From NCBI GenBank assembly GCA_029262195.1, contig JAJCZX010000041.1:1-64000 (forward strand): 64,000 nt of DNA, in the 5' to 3' direction. The DNA is from Gemmatimonadota bacterium (GTDB taxonomy: Bacteria; Gemmatimonadota; Gemmatimonadetes; Gemmatimonadales; GWC2-71-9). The notes beneath the pieces were generated by a model. That model was not told the origin of the DNA and searched no databases. It saw only the letters and a list, made by a program, of their open reading frames with translations. The translations under genes were made by a program, and so were the position numbers. Below are positions 33,430-43,446 of this stretch, piece by piece; position 1 is the stretch's first letter, and every line of letters starts with the position of its first letter.

Positions 33430-34770
33430 ATGCGTTGGACAAAACTGGTTCCAGCCCTAGGCCTGGGGCTTGCACTTACGATCCCCGGTTCGGCACGGGC
33501 AACCGATGGCCATTTTCTCCACGGAGTGGGAGCAGTGAATTCTTCCATGGGTGGAGCAGGTATAGCGGCGCCGGTGAGCTTGCTGGGGACGTTTTACTTG
33601 AATCCAGCCGGTTTGATGGCGTTTGATGGGATGCGTGTGGAATTCGGTGCAGAGATGTTCGAGCCGGAGCGCACGGTGGCCAGCGATTTTGGTCCAGGTG
33701 GTGCCGGAAGCACCACGAGCACCAGTTCGTTCGTACCGATTCCAGCGATGGGATGGAGTTACAAGTTTAATGAAAGGGCGGTGGTTGGGATTGGGATGAT
33801 AGGCATTGGTGGGTTCGGCACGGATTACTCCGCGGATCCCACCAATCCTATCCTGGGGCCCCGACCTTTTGGAGGATTCGGGCAAGTGTTCAGCAACTAT
33901 CAGCTGATGCAGATTTCCCCGTCGGTCGCGTTTGCGCCAACCGATCAATTGTGGATTGGCGTTTCGGCAAACATCGATTGGTCTTCGTTGGCAGTCGATC
34001 CGATGCCCATCGGGGCTCCTGCTTTCGATCCGGGAACCGGTAGCGCCTTCTTCTCAAGCGCTGCGGCAGCATCGACCGCATTTGGCTTCGGTGCGCATGT
34101 TGGCGTTCTCTATAACGTGAACGACATGATTGCGATCGGTGCGACGTACCAGACGGAGACTTACTTCGAGGACTTCAATTTCAAGACGACGTGGGCCAAT
34201 CCGAACATCACGAATCCAACCAATCCGATGGCGTTCGGTTTCCCGCGCACGATTCAGTTCACGTTGAATTTGCCGGCAGTGGTAGGCGGCGGAATCGCCG
34301 TCCAGGCGTTGCCTGAACTGCTGTTGGCCGGCGATTTCCGATACATACTGTATTCGGAAACGGATGGCTTTGCACTCGCCGATCCGACCCAGCCCTTCAA
34401 CGCGGACGGCTCCGTGAGCGGCTTCGGTTGGGAGGACATTTCATCGATACACCTGGGCGCCGATTTCAGAGCGTCGGACAAAGTGAGTCTCAGAGCCGGT
34501 TACAACGTGACCGAGAATCCCGTTCCGGACGGTTTGTCGATGATCAATATCCCCGCACCAGCAATCGTGAAGAACCATGTCACATTTGGTGTGGGCGTAC
34601 GTCCCACTCGCCAGTTTGAGATCAGTGCAGGTTACATGCACGCCTTTGAAAATTCGGGCACAGGACCGATCCTCAACCCGGCCGCCCCGGCGGGCGCCAC
34701 GGTGACCAACACGTTGAGTGAAAACTCCGTGTCGATTCAGTTCTCGTGGACGACGAGGGGATCGTTGTAA
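33430..34770 (+). CDS. FadL/OMPP1/TodX-family outer-membrane transporter
   Basis: A 446-residue protein with signal peptide (LVPALGLGLALTIPGSARAT) and the FadL N-terminal hatch pattern DGHFLHGVGAVNSSMGGAGI, GTFYLNPAGL. The rest is barrel sequence, ending SVSIQFSWTTRG. The family carries hydrophobic solutes such as fatty acids and aromatics across the outer membrane. Here it closes the sulfur cluster; it may pass long-chain polysulfides or simply lipids. Strong AGAGGAGG ribosome site; a strong terminator follows. Confidence 0.9.
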   Translation: MRWTKLVPALGLGLALTIPGSARATDGHFLHGVGAVNSSMGGAGIAAPVSLLGTFYLNPAGLMAFDGMRVEFGAEMFEPERTVASDFGPGGAGSTTSTSSFVPIPAMGWSYKFNERAVVGIGMIGIGGFGTDYSADPTNPILGPRPFGGFGQVFSNYQLMQISPSVAFAPTDQLWIGVSANIDWSSLAVDPMPIGAPAFDPGTGSAFFSSAAAASTAFGFGAHVGVLYNVNDMIAIGATYQTETYFEDFNFKTTWANPNITNPTNPMAFGFPRTIQFTLNLPAVVGGGIAVQALPELLLAGDFRYILYSETDGFALADPTQPFNADGSVSGFGWEDISSIHLGADFRASDKVSLRAGYNVTENPVPDGLSMINIPAPAIVKNHVTFGVGVRPTRQFEISAGYMHAFENSGTGPILNPAAPAGATVTNTLSENSVSIQFSWTTRGSL

Positions 34771-34775
34771 GATCT

Positions 34776-34800
34776 AAGTTGGAGGCTAGAAGCTAGATGT
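34776..34800. repeat. Dispersed intergenic repeat, copy B
   Basis: 22 of 25 positions match 22981-23005. It lies directly before the terminator of the fadL-like gene. Confidence 0.7.
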
Positions 34801-34801
34801 G

Positions 34802-34833
34802 GCCCCCCGGCGAGTACCGCCGGGGGGCTTTTT
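34802..34833 (+). terminator. Rho-independent terminator of the sulfur/FadL cluster
   Basis: An 11-bp perfect GC-rich stem GCCCCCCGGCG / CGCCGGGGGGC with loop AGTAC followed by TTTTT. It separates the plus-strand cluster from the convergent unknown gene. Confidence 0.93.
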
Positions 34834-35877
34834 CTAATTACCCAGAGCCTGTTCTATCTGACGTAGGATCCTGTTGTCGGCGGGGAATGCCGATTCGAAG
34901 GTCGTACTGGAATTGACGTTGGGTGCGTACTGCAGGAAGGTTCTGCGATACTGTTCGAGGAGTGCGGGTTTACCGTCTGTTAGCACCAACTCTCCGCACC
35001 TCACAGCGGTGCGACTGCTTATGCGTTCTGCTATTACACGGTCTCGCGCCACACCTAGCTCCGCGACCAGATTGCTGACCATGGGAAAGCACGCCTCCCT
35101 GATTAGATGCGACACGATCGACCGAGCTGAGCCGGAACCTGGAAGGGTGACAGCAATAACGTTGTCGATGGGGTTAGTGGAAGAGCCCTGGAAGATTCTA
35201 CCCTCAGCGCCGAGCGCAGGAGATATCAAGATGATGCCTCCTTGCAATTGTCTGCTGTCCAGAAAGTACCCGATGTCCGGTACAACGGATTCGTTCCAAT
35301 AGGTTGCGGTCGACGTTCGAATCTGCTGCGAGGCTTCCGTGGATGTACTGTGGTACTCCCTGTAAAACAGGCTCCACTCGGTCTCAAGGGCGTTTACGAA
35401 CTCAAGTATTAGAGACTTTTCTCTGTCGGAGGTCATCAACGACCTTATGACACTCGCACCAAACTGTTCAAGTCCGGGAGTCAGGCGCTCGCTGCCCACC
35501 GCCGCCCTTAATGCGTCCAGCATGTCGGGTGTGTTCGAGGAGGCGAAGTACAGTGGAGCAAAGTGCAGGATTTCGAACGTGCTATCGTTCTCGAATCCCC
35601 GCCTAAATATGCCCGACAGCGAATCCAGGGGCGTCGGGTAAATCCCTCGACTCTCTTTAAGCGCCCGTACCTCTTCGGCGTAGTCTGAGCTATACATGGG
35701 GAGCGGTGCGAAGCCCTGGAATCCCACCACTGCCAACCCGTGGAACCAGAGGTCGATGTGCTCAAGCGATCGCACCTCCCACGCTGCCCGGGTTTGGCTG
35801 TGGACCGGGTTGACGGTCCCAATTGCGGTAGCCAGTCCAAATACCGCCAGCGTACTAAAATTCATTCGAGTGTTCAT
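34834..35877 (-). CDS. Exported protein of unknown function
   Basis: A 347-residue protein with a signal peptide ([21 protein letters not shown]). Sequence features: [20 protein letters not shown] near the N-terminus, [20 protein letters not shown] in the middle, and [16 protein letters not shown] near residue 252. No catalytic motif can be assigned; the last segment sits where a metalloprotease HExxH could be but has only one His. It is monocistronic and divergent from fumC by 140 bp. Confidence 0.65.
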   Translation of the reverse strand: MNTRMNFSTLAVFGLATAIGTVNPVHSQTRAAWEVRSLEHIDLWFHGLAVVGFQGFAPLPMYSSDYAEEVRALKESRGIYPTPLDSLSGIFRRGFENDSTFEILHFAPLYFASSNTPDMLDALRAAVGSERLTPGLEQFGASVIRSLMTSDREKSLILEFVNALETEWSLFYREYHSTSTEASQQIRTSTATYWNESVVPDIGYFLDSRQLQGGIILISPALGAEGRIFQGSSTNPIDNVIAVTLPGSGSARSIVSHLIREACFPMVSNLVAELGVARDRVIAERISSRTAVRCGELVLTDGKPALLEQYRRTFLQYAPNVNSSTTFESAFPADNRILRQIEQALGN

Positions 35878-36017
35878 TGTTCGAATTTAGTAAAAAATCG
35901 TTCGAGGCGCTCGGTTTGGGGTTGAGCGCCTTAGTTCGGGGAGTCCTGGAAGTTCCCCTTTTTTCTGTTCTCAGTTCTGCTTATCCTCCAAGAGTTACCA
36001 ACAACTCCAAGGGACAA

Positions 36018-37427
36018 ATGACGCACGTCGATGCCAAAACCAGGATCGAGCGGGATTCGATGGGCCCCATCGAAGTACCGGTCGACAAATATTTCGGAGC
36101 GCAAACCGCTCGTTCGCTAATTTACTTCGCCATTGGAGACGACCGCATGCCTCTTGAGGTCGTCAAAGCCATGGGCGTGTTGAAAAAATCGGCGGCCGTA
36201 ACCAACTGCGAGCTCGGAAAACTCGATGCGGACAAAAAGAATCTAATTGTCACCGCTGCCGACGAAGTGATTTCCGGAAAGTTGGCCGACCATTTTCCAC
36301 TTTACGTGTGGCAAACCGGTAGCGGCACCCAGACGAACATGAACACCAATGAAGTGATCGCTAACAGGGCGATAGAGCTGGCCGGAGGGGAATTGGGAAG
36401 CAAAGACCCGATCCATCCGAACGACCACGTAAATATGTCGCAGTCATCGAATGACACTTTCCCCACCGCGATGCACGTTGCGTCCGCCCGGATCATCAAG
36501 GAAAGATTGATGCCTGCGGTGCAAGCCCTCCGCGACGCGCTCGCGAAGAAAGAAACTGAGTTTGCCGACATTGTTAAGATCGGCAGGACGCACCTCCAGG
36601 ACGCAGTGCCACTAACCGTTGGGCAGGAGATTTCGGGCTGGATCTCACAACTTGATGCGGACCTGGAGCGGATCGAATCGGCACTGCCCGGTCTCTACGA
36701 ATTAGCGATTGGTGGGACGGCGGTTGGCACCGGGTTAAACGCTCCCGCCGGTTTCGCCGAACGGTGTGCTGAGTTGATCGCGAAAGAAGCGGGTCTCCCT
36801 TTTGTGACCGCCCCGAACAAATTTGCGGCCCTGGCCGCGCACGACGCAATGGTGATGGCCTCCAGCACTCTCAAAGTTCTGGCGTGTTCGTTGATGAAAA
36901 TCGCCAACGATGTGCGGTGGGCTGGTTCTGGACCGCGTTCAGGACTTGGAGAGCTGATTCTTCCGGCCAATGAGCCGGGTTCTTCGATCATGCCGGGCAA
37001 GGTTAATCCGACGCAGTGCGAAGCGATGACGATGGTCGCCACACAGGTGATCGGTAACGACATGGCCATTTCCGTTGCCGGTTCACAGGGAAACTTCGAA
37101 TTGAATGTTTTCAAGCCGGTGATGGTCCACAACCTGATTCACTCGGCGACGATTCTTTCTGACTCCTGCAACTCCTTCCGCGAGCACCTCGTGAAAGGAT
37201 TAAGGGTCAACGAAGAGCGGGTTGCGGAGCTGGTCGGGCGCTCGCTTATGCTGGTTACTGCCCTTGCCCCAACAATCGGTTACGACAAGGCCACTGAGAT
37301 TGCAAAGAAAGCCGACAAAGAAGGGTCTACGTTAAAGGAGGCCACGCTTTCGCTTGGTTATTTGTCCGAAGAAGAGTTCGATGCTGCGGTCAGGCCGGAC
37401 GCAATGGCGCGCCCCCACGGCAAATAA
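36018..37427 (+). CDS. fumC: Fumarate hydratase class II
   Basis: A 469-residue FumC of the citrate cycle: fumarate to malate, no iron-sulfur cluster. Motifs: [74 protein letters not shown] and the superfamily signature [15 protein letters not shown]. The frame is open upstream to 35877, but [14 protein letters not shown] at 36018 is the family start. Confidence 0.97.
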   Translation: MTHVDAKTRIERDSMGPIEVPVDKYFGAQTARSLIYFAIGDDRMPLEVVKAMGVLKKSAAVTNCELGKLDADKKNLIVTAADEVISGKLADHFPLYVWQTGSGTQTNMNTNEVIANRAIELAGGELGSKDPIHPNDHVNMSQSSNDTFPTAMHVASARIIKERLMPAVQALRDALAKKETEFADIVKIGRTHLQDAVPLTVGQEISGWISQLDADLERIESALPGLYELAIGGTAVGTGLNAPAGFAERCAELIAKEAGLPFVTAPNKFAALAAHDAMVMASSTLKVLACSLMKIANDVRWAGSGPRSGLGELILPANEPGSSIMPGKVNPTQCEAMTMVATQVIGNDMAISVAGSQGNFELNVFKPVMVHNLIHSATILSDSCNSFREHLVKGLRVNEERVAELVGRSLMLVTALAPTIGYDKATEIAKKADKEGSTLKEATLSLGYLSEEEFDAAVRPDAMARPHGK

Positions 37428-37439
37428 CAGATTGCCGTG
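37416..37439. terminator. Hairpin at the fumC end
   Basis: CACGGCAA and TTGCCGTG with an 8-base loop span the fumC stop codon, 10 bp before the convergent permease gene ends. No T tract. It may serve both strands. Confidence 0.4.
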
Positions 37440-37448
37440 ATCGCCCGG

Positions 37449-39854
37449 TCAGGCTTTTAAAGTATCCACCGGGTCGGTTCGCATTGCTCTGGCAGTGGGA
37501 GCGGCGGCGGCCACCACCCCGGTCAAGATGATTCCAACGCTTACTGCGATGAACGTGACCGGATCGGTGCTGGCAACTCCATAAAGAATTGTTTGAACTA
37601 CTGAGCCCATTGCTGAAGCTCCCGTCAATCCGATAATCAATCCCAACGATACGAGCACCAGTACTTCCCGCAGTATCAGAGAGCCAGTTCCAACTCGACT
37701 GGCACCCAGTATCATTCGCAACCCAATCTCACCTGTGCGGCTGGCCACCGAGTAAGAAACCATTCCGTAAATGCCGATGGCAGCGAGAATAACGGCACTC
37801 AGGGCCAGGCCTGTCAGCAATGCCATGTTAAATCGGGGTTGGGCGATCGAATTGGCAAGCAGATCTTCGATGCGCGCGGCAGCCGTGATAGGCAATTGCG
37901 GATCAATCTGGTTGACTTTCTCTTTTACCACGTTGGTGATCGCCGTTAGCGGCTCACTGCTGTGTACTATCACGTGCATTTCTGATAGCGGTAGCTGGGT
38001 AAACGGTACGAATACCTCCGGCTGCGGCTGCGATCCCAACCCTGAATGAAGCACGTCTGCTACGACACCGACGATTTCCATGTCTCCCAGCATCGGCATT
38101 CCCATCATCATTTGTCCGATCGGGTCCACACCATCGAAGAACCTCTTTCGAAGAGCCTCGTTGATGATGATGACCTTGTGCCCCTGCTCGCTGTCGAAAC
38201 GATCGAACGCGCGGCCTCGCAGAAGTTGAATACCCATAGCCTGGAAGTAACCGGGACTCACGGCGCGGTAGCCGGCGCGCGGTCTTTCGGACGGAGATTC
38301 CGCGTCGAGCCCTGAAACGGTGAAAGCGATTTCAAAGTCGTTTCCCACAGGACTCATTGGCAGGGTAGAAACCAGACCTACCTGGTCGTAATTCGGTACT
38401 GCTTCGATCTCGGCGAGCAGCGCATCAAAAAACGGCGCCTGGTCTCGGAAAGAGTAACGGGATTCCGGAAGCGACACTACCACCGATACCACATTTTTGT
38501 TTCGGAATCCCGGGTCGACGTCGGTGAGCAGCACGAAACTCCTGATCAGCAAACCAGCTCCGATTAAGATCATCACGGCCAGGGAAACTTCGGCTACGAC
38601 TAACGTACTTGTAAGCCAGCGTCCTCTTCGGCCCGAGACTTTTCCGATGCCACCCTCTTGCAGGATCTCGGTTAGTCTCGGGCTCATCGCCCTGATCGCT
38701 GGCACGACTCCCGAAATAAGTCCAGCCAAAAGAGAGATACCTGCGGTGAATCCGAGCACCTTCAGGTTGACTCCTATATCCTGAACCCGGGGTACCGTGT
38801 CGGGCATAACCCCTCTGAGCAATCCCGTTCCCCAGAAGGCGAGGAGCAAACCGATCAAACCGCTGGCAGTCGCCAACAACAGGCTTTCGATCAACGCCCG
38901 CCGGACTAACAACCACCCGTTGGCTCCGAATGCCGATCTTATGGCAAGGTCACGCGCCGAGCGGGTGGATCTTGCCAGCAGGAGACTGGTGACGTTGATA
39001 CATCCGATTAGCAGGACAAGACCCACCGCTCCAAATAGAAACCATATAGTCGAACTCACATTACCGACTACAAATTCGTGGGCAGACATCATCGTAACCC
39101 CCCACCCTGCGTTGGATTCGGGGTTTTCTTCTGCTATCTCGGCTGCGATGGTGCCCATCTCATTTCGTGCAGCGGCGATCGTTGTTCCTGGCGCCAGACG
39201 GGCAATAGCGTTGTACATCCGATGCGGGCGACTTGGCAGATCTTCGAGCCCCAGGGTCAGAGGGGTCCACATTTCCACGGGTTCGCCGGCGGGGAACTCA
39301 AAGTCAGGGGGCATGACGCCAACGACTTCATACGGCTCATTGTCCAAGAACAGCGATGTGCCGATTGCCGAGGGGTCTTTCCCGAAACGGCGCTCCCAGG
39401 CGCCGTGACTGAGGATTACCAGCCGCTCATTGCCGGGCCGTTCCTCAAGCTGGGTAAAAGTGCGCCCCAGAGCCGCATCTATCCCAAGGACGTTGAATAC
39501 CAGGGGGGATATTCGTAGGCTGCGGACCCGCTCTACTTCTCCATTGGTTTCGAGAACGAATCCACTGTGCCTGTACAGGCCTATGGAGTTGAGCGAGGTT
39601 GCCCTCTCCCTCCAGTCGATGTACGTCGCCGCCGACACTACCTCCTGGTTTATCCCCAGATCGAGGTTGTTTTCCCAGAGCATCACGATCCCGTCCGGTT
39701 CGCGATAGTCCAGCGGGCGAAGGATCACGGAGTTTAGCGCCGAAAAAATCGTAGTGTTGACGCCTATTGCCAGAGAAAGCGTCACAATAACGACCAGAGA
39801 GAACGATGGATTGGAAACCAAAAAGCGGATGGCTTCTCGAAGATCCCTTGTCAT
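37449..39854 (-). CDS. ADOP-type FtsX/MacB permease
   Basis: An 801-residue permease with two MacB-PCD/FtsX halves: N-terminal helix (FSLVVIVTLSLAIGVNTTIF), periplasmic domain to about 270, three helices (LLIGCINVTSLLLARSTRSA), a repeat beginning TLVVAEVSLAVMILIGAGLLIRS and a final three helices with GEIGLRMILGASRVGT. This layout is that of 'acidobacterial duplicated orphan permeases', which lack a cognate ATPase gene. It has no PadR gene and no N-terminal prefix domain, unlike the other two copies. Substrate unknown; family members act in export or mechanotransmission. Confidence 0.88.
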   Translation of the reverse strand: MTRDLREAIRFLVSNPSFSLVVIVTLSLAIGVNTTIFSALNSVILRPLDYREPDGIVMLWENNLDLGINQEVVSAATYIDWRERATSLNSIGLYRHSGFVLETNGEVERVRSLRISPLVFNVLGIDAALGRTFTQLEERPGNERLVILSHGAWERRFGKDPSAIGTSLFLDNEPYEVVGVMPPDFEFPAGEPVEMWTPLTLGLEDLPSRPHRMYNAIARLAPGTTIAAARNEMGTIAAEIAEENPESNAGWGVTMMSAHEFVVGNVSSTIWFLFGAVGLVLLIGCINVTSLLLARSTRSARDLAIRSAFGANGWLLVRRALIESLLLATASGLIGLLLAFWGTGLLRGVMPDTVPRVQDIGVNLKVLGFTAGISLLAGLISGVVPAIRAMSPRLTEILQEGGIGKVSGRRGRWLTSTLVVAEVSLAVMILIGAGLLIRSFVLLTDVDPGFRNKNVVSVVVSLPESRYSFRDQAPFFDALLAEIEAVPNYDQVGLVSTLPMSPVGNDFEIAFTVSGLDAESPSERPRAGYRAVSPGYFQAMGIQLLRGRAFDRFDSEQGHKVIIINEALRKRFFDGVDPIGQMMMGMPMLGDMEIVGVVADVLHSGLGSQPQPEVFVPFTQLPLSEMHVIVHSSEPLTAITNVVKEKVNQIDPQLPITAAARIEDLLANSIAQPRFNMALLTGLALSAVILAAIGIYGMVSYSVASRTGEIGLRMILGASRVGTGSLILREVLVLVSLGLIIGLTGASAMGSVVQTILYGVASTDPVTFIAVSVGIILTGVVAAAAPTARAMRTDPVDTLKA

Positions 39855-40012
39855 CTGTTTGAGTCCGTTCGCGTGAAGTCGTTGATGATTCCTCGTCTGT
39901 AGCTTGTTCGGGTTGCGCGACTGTTTCGTCTTACCTGCTGACGTTGCGTTTGTGCCATTGCGCGGCGGGCGAAAAAGTTGCAGGCTTGCTGTACACTCTC
40001 AGGAATGAAACG

Positions 40013-40987
40013 ATGATTAGCCGTCACGTTGCCAAATTATTGATTCTGTCCCTGCCCCTGTCCGCGTGCAGCCTTGATTCTCGCAAACAGGCGGTCGAGG
40101 ACGTTATCCAATTCGGACTGGATTCGCCTTTTGAAATTCTATCGGTTACTGAAGGGGAAAGCTATCTCGCGGTAGCTGATTCCGCGCTCGCAGATTTCAA
40201 CCGGATTTTTGACTATCTGCCCAAATCCGAAGATGTCGACTCCGCCCGCTACTACTACAACCAATGGATGTGGAATTTTCTATCGGACGCGTCCTTTAGT
40301 GCAGTGGAGAACCTGTCTTACCAACTCCAGGCGGATACGCTGGTGGCCGAAGTAGCCGTACGGCGCCCCGAGTTGTCTGAGTTCGATCGAACCATCTTAT
40401 CTAGGATGGGGGAATTGGACACAGGTGTTTTGAATGCACGATTGAACCGGGCCAAGAGAGAACTTCAGATCAGCGACACACTCGTTCTACGCGTTGTTGC
40501 GGGGCCGAGAATCGTGGGGTGGAGTTCGGCAGTCCACCGAAGGGATTCGATTCATGTGGCGCCTCCGCTGGAAATGGCATCGTTAGCAGATCGATCTACG
40601 GTGGAGCCAATGGTTGCTTCGGATCTCGATTCGGAAGCTGGGAACCCCCCGGTTGACGTACCGCTTCCTCCAGATCCCGCCGATTCGATCCTCCACTTCT
40701 GGATTACGCAGAATGCCAACATCAGGGTGGGCCCTGGAATGTCGTTTGAAGTTGCGACTTCCAGAGAGGCGGGAACCGAGGTGATGGCTGACAGCCTTGA
40801 CGACGGATGGTACCACATCACGGTTGACGGGGGAAAACTGGAGGGATTCATTGCTTCTTCCCTTGTGAGCCTGGAGCCGGTAGCAAGACCATCCCGCGAA
40901 GTTCCGGTGAAAGCTCCTTCCACCGCTTCAGATTCTTCCCGGTCCGATTCACTGGTCGCGAAACCCGGACGGGATAGCCGACGTTAG
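40013..40987 (+). CDS. Lipoprotein with bacterial SH3 domain
   Basis: A 324-residue protein with lipoprotein signal (AKLLILSLPLSAC, Cys near residue 18). The middle is helical and acidic with no known domain. Residues about 225-285 are an SH3b domain: FWITQNANIRVGPGMSFEVA, DGWYHI, GFIASSLVSLEP, typical for binding peptidoglycan or peptides. Ser/Lys-rich tail. The ATG at 40013 begins the signal. Unknown role. Confidence 0.7.
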   Translation: MISRHVAKLLILSLPLSACSLDSRKQAVEDVIQFGLDSPFEILSVTEGESYLAVADSALADFNRIFDYLPKSEDVDSARYYYNQWMWNFLSDASFSAVENLSYQLQADTLVAEVAVRRPELSEFDRTILSRMGELDTGVLNARLNRAKRELQISDTLVLRVVAGPRIVGWSSAVHRRDSIHVAPPLEMASLADRSTVEPMVASDLDSEAGNPPVDVPLPPDPADSILHFWITQNANIRVGPGMSFEVATSREAGTEVMADSLDDGWYHITVDGGKLEGFIASSLVSLEPVARPSREVPVKAPSTASDSSRSDSLVAKPGRDSRR

Positions 40988-41144
40988 GTAGGCTGACCCT
41001 TTTTAACGATTTTCGGCGCGCCGATCCCGAAGTCTCCCTGTTTTGGCGCTTTTTATCTCCTGAAAACACTTTGTTTCTGGTTAACTCTTGTGATGACAAC
41101 AACTTACAGTTAGTGCGACCTTATCCTTATAAAGAGCATCTCTA

Positions 41145-41699
41145 ATGGGTGAGATGCAAAGCGCACTAATAGCTATCGACGACATAGCGATTCAACGGGC
41201 CAAAGATGGCGAAATGGATGCTCTGGAGCAGGTATTCCGGGCATATCAAACGACGGTCTACAACACCGCCCGCCGCATTTGTCGGACTGCAGAAGACGCC
41301 GAAGATGTTCTCCAGGAGACTTTTCTGGAGGTTTGTAGGAGCATTGCGTCTTTGCGGGGGGAAGGGACCCCGAGTCTTACTTCGTGGATTAGGCGGATTG
41401 CGGCGAGCAAGGCGCTCATGAAAATCCGCCGAGAAAAGTACAGGGATGCGGACGAGTTTGATGAAGAATTCCAGGGCGCTACCAGTGACGCGGACACAGC
41501 GCTGAGGATGGACCTGGAAACGGCAATGACACAATTAGGTGACACCGCCAGAGCGGTGGTGTGGTTACACGACGTGGAAGGTTATACCCACGAAGACATC
41601 GGTGAAATGATGGGGAAAACAGTGAGTTTTTCAAAATCCCAACTGGCCCGCGCGCACAAGAAGTTGCGGGTCTGGCTAAACGGGGGGGCAACATGCTGA
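41145..41699 (+). CDS. ECF sigma factor
   Basis: A 184-residue RNA polymerase sigma factor. Region 2: MDALEQVFRAYQTTVYNTARRI, CRTAEDAEDVLQETFLEVCR; region 4: LGDTARAVVWLHDVEGYTHE with DIGEMMGKTVSFSKSQLARAHKKL. It overlaps the next gene, a zinc-finger anti-sigma factor, by 7 bp, so the two are coupled. Promoter recognition is unknown. Confidence 0.93.
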   Translation: MGEMQSALIAIDDIAIQRAKDGEMDALEQVFRAYQTTVYNTARRICRTAEDAEDVLQETFLEVCRSIASLRGEGTPSLTSWIRRIAASKALMKIRREKYRDADEFDEEFQGATSDADTALRMDLETAMTQLGDTARAVVWLHDVEGYTHEDIGEMMGKTVSFSKSQLARAHKKLRVWLNGGATC

Positions 41700-42286
41700 T
41701 CCATTGCACGATGGATGAATTGATCGCGATTCGGGACGCCCGAGGTAGCAAGACTGCTAAAGAGCACCTTGAAAACTGCGACGAATGCATGATGGAGATG
41801 GAAAGGCTCTATCAGACTGTTGCCGCGATGAAGGCGTTGCCAGTTTTGGATGCCCCCAGGGATCGGTGGGATACCATTAGCAAACAGGTCGTTGCCGAAC
41901 GAAGAGCACAGAACAAGTCGTTTTTTGGTTGGGCTGGACTCGCCGCGGCTGCGGTTATGGCGTTGCTGGTTGGCGTGCAAACCGGCATGGTGTCGCATCA
42001 ACCTGAGCCCGATGATCGAGTTGTCACCCTGATGGAGCAATCGCAGAGCCTTGAAAATATTCTGCGGGAGATCAAGCCCCATCAGAAAGTGCTCAACGGG
42101 CGGGTGGCGTCCACGGTAGTCAGAATAGAAGACGAGATACGGTTAGTAGACGACAGGCTCTCCAGTATGAGGAGACAGAGGGCTCCTTCCGTCGAAGACC
42201 TGGAAATACTCTGGGGGGAAAGGGTTCGCTTAATGGACCAGTTAGTCATCGTGCGCTCCAACCGGGCCACGTATGTACGGTTTTGA
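41693..42286 (+). CDS. Zinc-finger anti-sigma factor (ZAS type)
   Basis: A 197-residue membrane protein. Cytoplasmic N-terminus has the ZAS pattern H-x3-C-x2-C in KEHLENCDECMMEME. One transmembrane helix at about residues 80-98 (GWAGLAAAAVMALLVGVQTG), then a periplasmic coiled coil of about 90 residues. It should hold the adjacent sigma factor until an envelope signal. Start ATG within the sigma gene's end. Confidence 0.88.
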   Translation: MLIHCTMDELIAIRDARGSKTAKEHLENCDECMMEMERLYQTVAAMKALPVLDAPRDRWDTISKQVVAERRAQNKSFFGWAGLAAAAVMALLVGVQTGMVSHQPEPDDRVVTLMEQSQSLENILREIKPHQKVLNGRVASTVVRIEDEIRLVDDRLSSMRRQRAPSVEDLEILWGERVRLMDQLVIVRSNRATYVRF

Positions 42287-42313
42287 CCTGCCGTCAGGGA
42301 TAGAAAGAAAAAG

Positions 42314-43342
42314 ATGAATAAGAAGACATACTTTATGGGGTTGATACTCGCGTCGCTTGTTGCCGCGACACCATTGACCGCACAGAACAGAGATTCGGAA
42401 GCGAGAGAAACCAGGCGGGCCGAAATCGCCGAGCGTATGAGGGAACTGACGAGGGAACTTAGTGACCTTCAGTCGGAGCAGATGCGAATGAGCAATTTTT
42501 TCATTGCCACTCGTCCGGGCACAAATATGCTTTTCGGTACCCCGCTTGCGTTGAGAATAGCTGGCAGCAGGGCGAGGCTTGGAGTTGTGGTTCAAACTCA
42601 ACGTGATCCGGCAATTGACAGCATCGGGGCGTTGATTGAAAGCCTGACAGACGATGCTCCGGCTGAAATCGCGGGGCTTGAGGCGGGAGACATACTTGTA
42701 GAATTCGACGGTCGGCAATTGACCGGACGCTACCCTCCGGCCAGTTCCCGAGAAGCGGAACCTGCTATCAAGCTCATCGACCTCGTAGCCAGTCACGATG
42801 TAGGGGATACGGTGAACGTTGTTTATCGACGGGACGGTAGGACCCATTCGACCGATGTGGTGCTTGATGGAGCTTCGGGATTCTCGACTGCTTACAGGGT
42901 TACGACCGATGGGGGAGAAGACATGGCGTTCATCGATATGGAGGTCGGTTCCGGGGCTGGGAGGTCTTCGAGTTGGGGGGTGCGCGAGTTTTCTGGTAAC
43001 GGGGCCGATATCACAGCCACCCTTCGATTAGTTGGGGCCTTTTCGAACATGGAGCTGGTGTCGCTCAACGAAGACCTTGGATCTTATTTCGGGACGACCG
43101 AAGGAGTGCTTGTAGTCTCGGCACCTGATAACGAACTGGGGTTAGTTAGTGGTGACGTGATTCTCGAAATCGGTGGACGAGAAGTTCAAGATCCGAGCAG
43201 GGTTTTTAGAATTCTCGGTTCGTACGAGGCGGGCGAGGAGGTCGAGATCACCGTGATGCGGCACGAGCGCAGGGAGGCCCTTAGCGGGACCATTCCGGAA
43301 AGAAGCCACGGTGTTTATCGATCCAGAACTCGAAACAGGTAG
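42314..43342 (+). CDS. Exported protein with two PDZ domains
   Basis: A 342-residue protein with a signal peptide (FMGLILASLVAATPLTAQ), a short coiled coil (EIAERMRELTRELSDLQSEQ), PDZ1 at about residues 90-180 (DAPAEIAGLEAGDILVEFDG) and PDZ2 at about 245-330 (GVLVVSAPDNELGLVSGDVI). No protease domain is present. As third gene of the sigma operon it may be the periplasmic sensor of misfolded or outer-membrane proteins, in the way PDZ domains sense peptides for RseP/DegS. Inference. Confidence 0.8.
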   Translation: MNKKTYFMGLILASLVAATPLTAQNRDSEARETRRAEIAERMRELTRELSDLQSEQMRMSNFFIATRPGTNMLFGTPLALRIAGSRARLGVVVQTQRDPAIDSIGALIESLTDDAPAEIAGLEAGDILVEFDGRQLTGRYPPASSREAEPAIKLIDLVASHDVGDTVNVVYRRDGRTHSTDVVLDGASGFSTAYRVTTDGGEDMAFIDMEVGSGAGRSSSWGVREFSGNGADITATLRLVGAFSNMELVSLNEDLGSYFGTTEGVLVVSAPDNELGLVSGDVILEIGGREVQDPSRVFRILGSYEAGEEVEITVMRHERREALSGTIPERSHGVYRSRTRNR

Positions 43343-43363
43343 ATCTCGCAAAATTGTTAAAAA

Positions 43364-43395
43364 GGGGCCAGCAACGACGCTGGCCCCTTTTTTTT
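43364..43395 (+). terminator. Rho-independent terminator of the ECF operon
   Basis: Stem GGGGCCAGC / GCTGGCCCC, loop AACGAC, followed by eight T and preceded by an A run. Confidence 0.95.
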
Positions 43396-43446
43396 CAACT
43401 GAAGCCTCGTCACGGATTGATCGGAACCCCCGTCTCTCTGGCGTGT

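Noticed and set aside
37771..39518. Several plus-strand frames within the first permease
   Set aside because: Antisense shadows of a clear FtsX/MacB gene; low-complexity, Arg/Pro-rich translations.
40988..41144. Possible ECF-type promoter boxes before the first sigma gene
   Set aside because: No pair of boxes with convincing spacing could be singled out from this one region.
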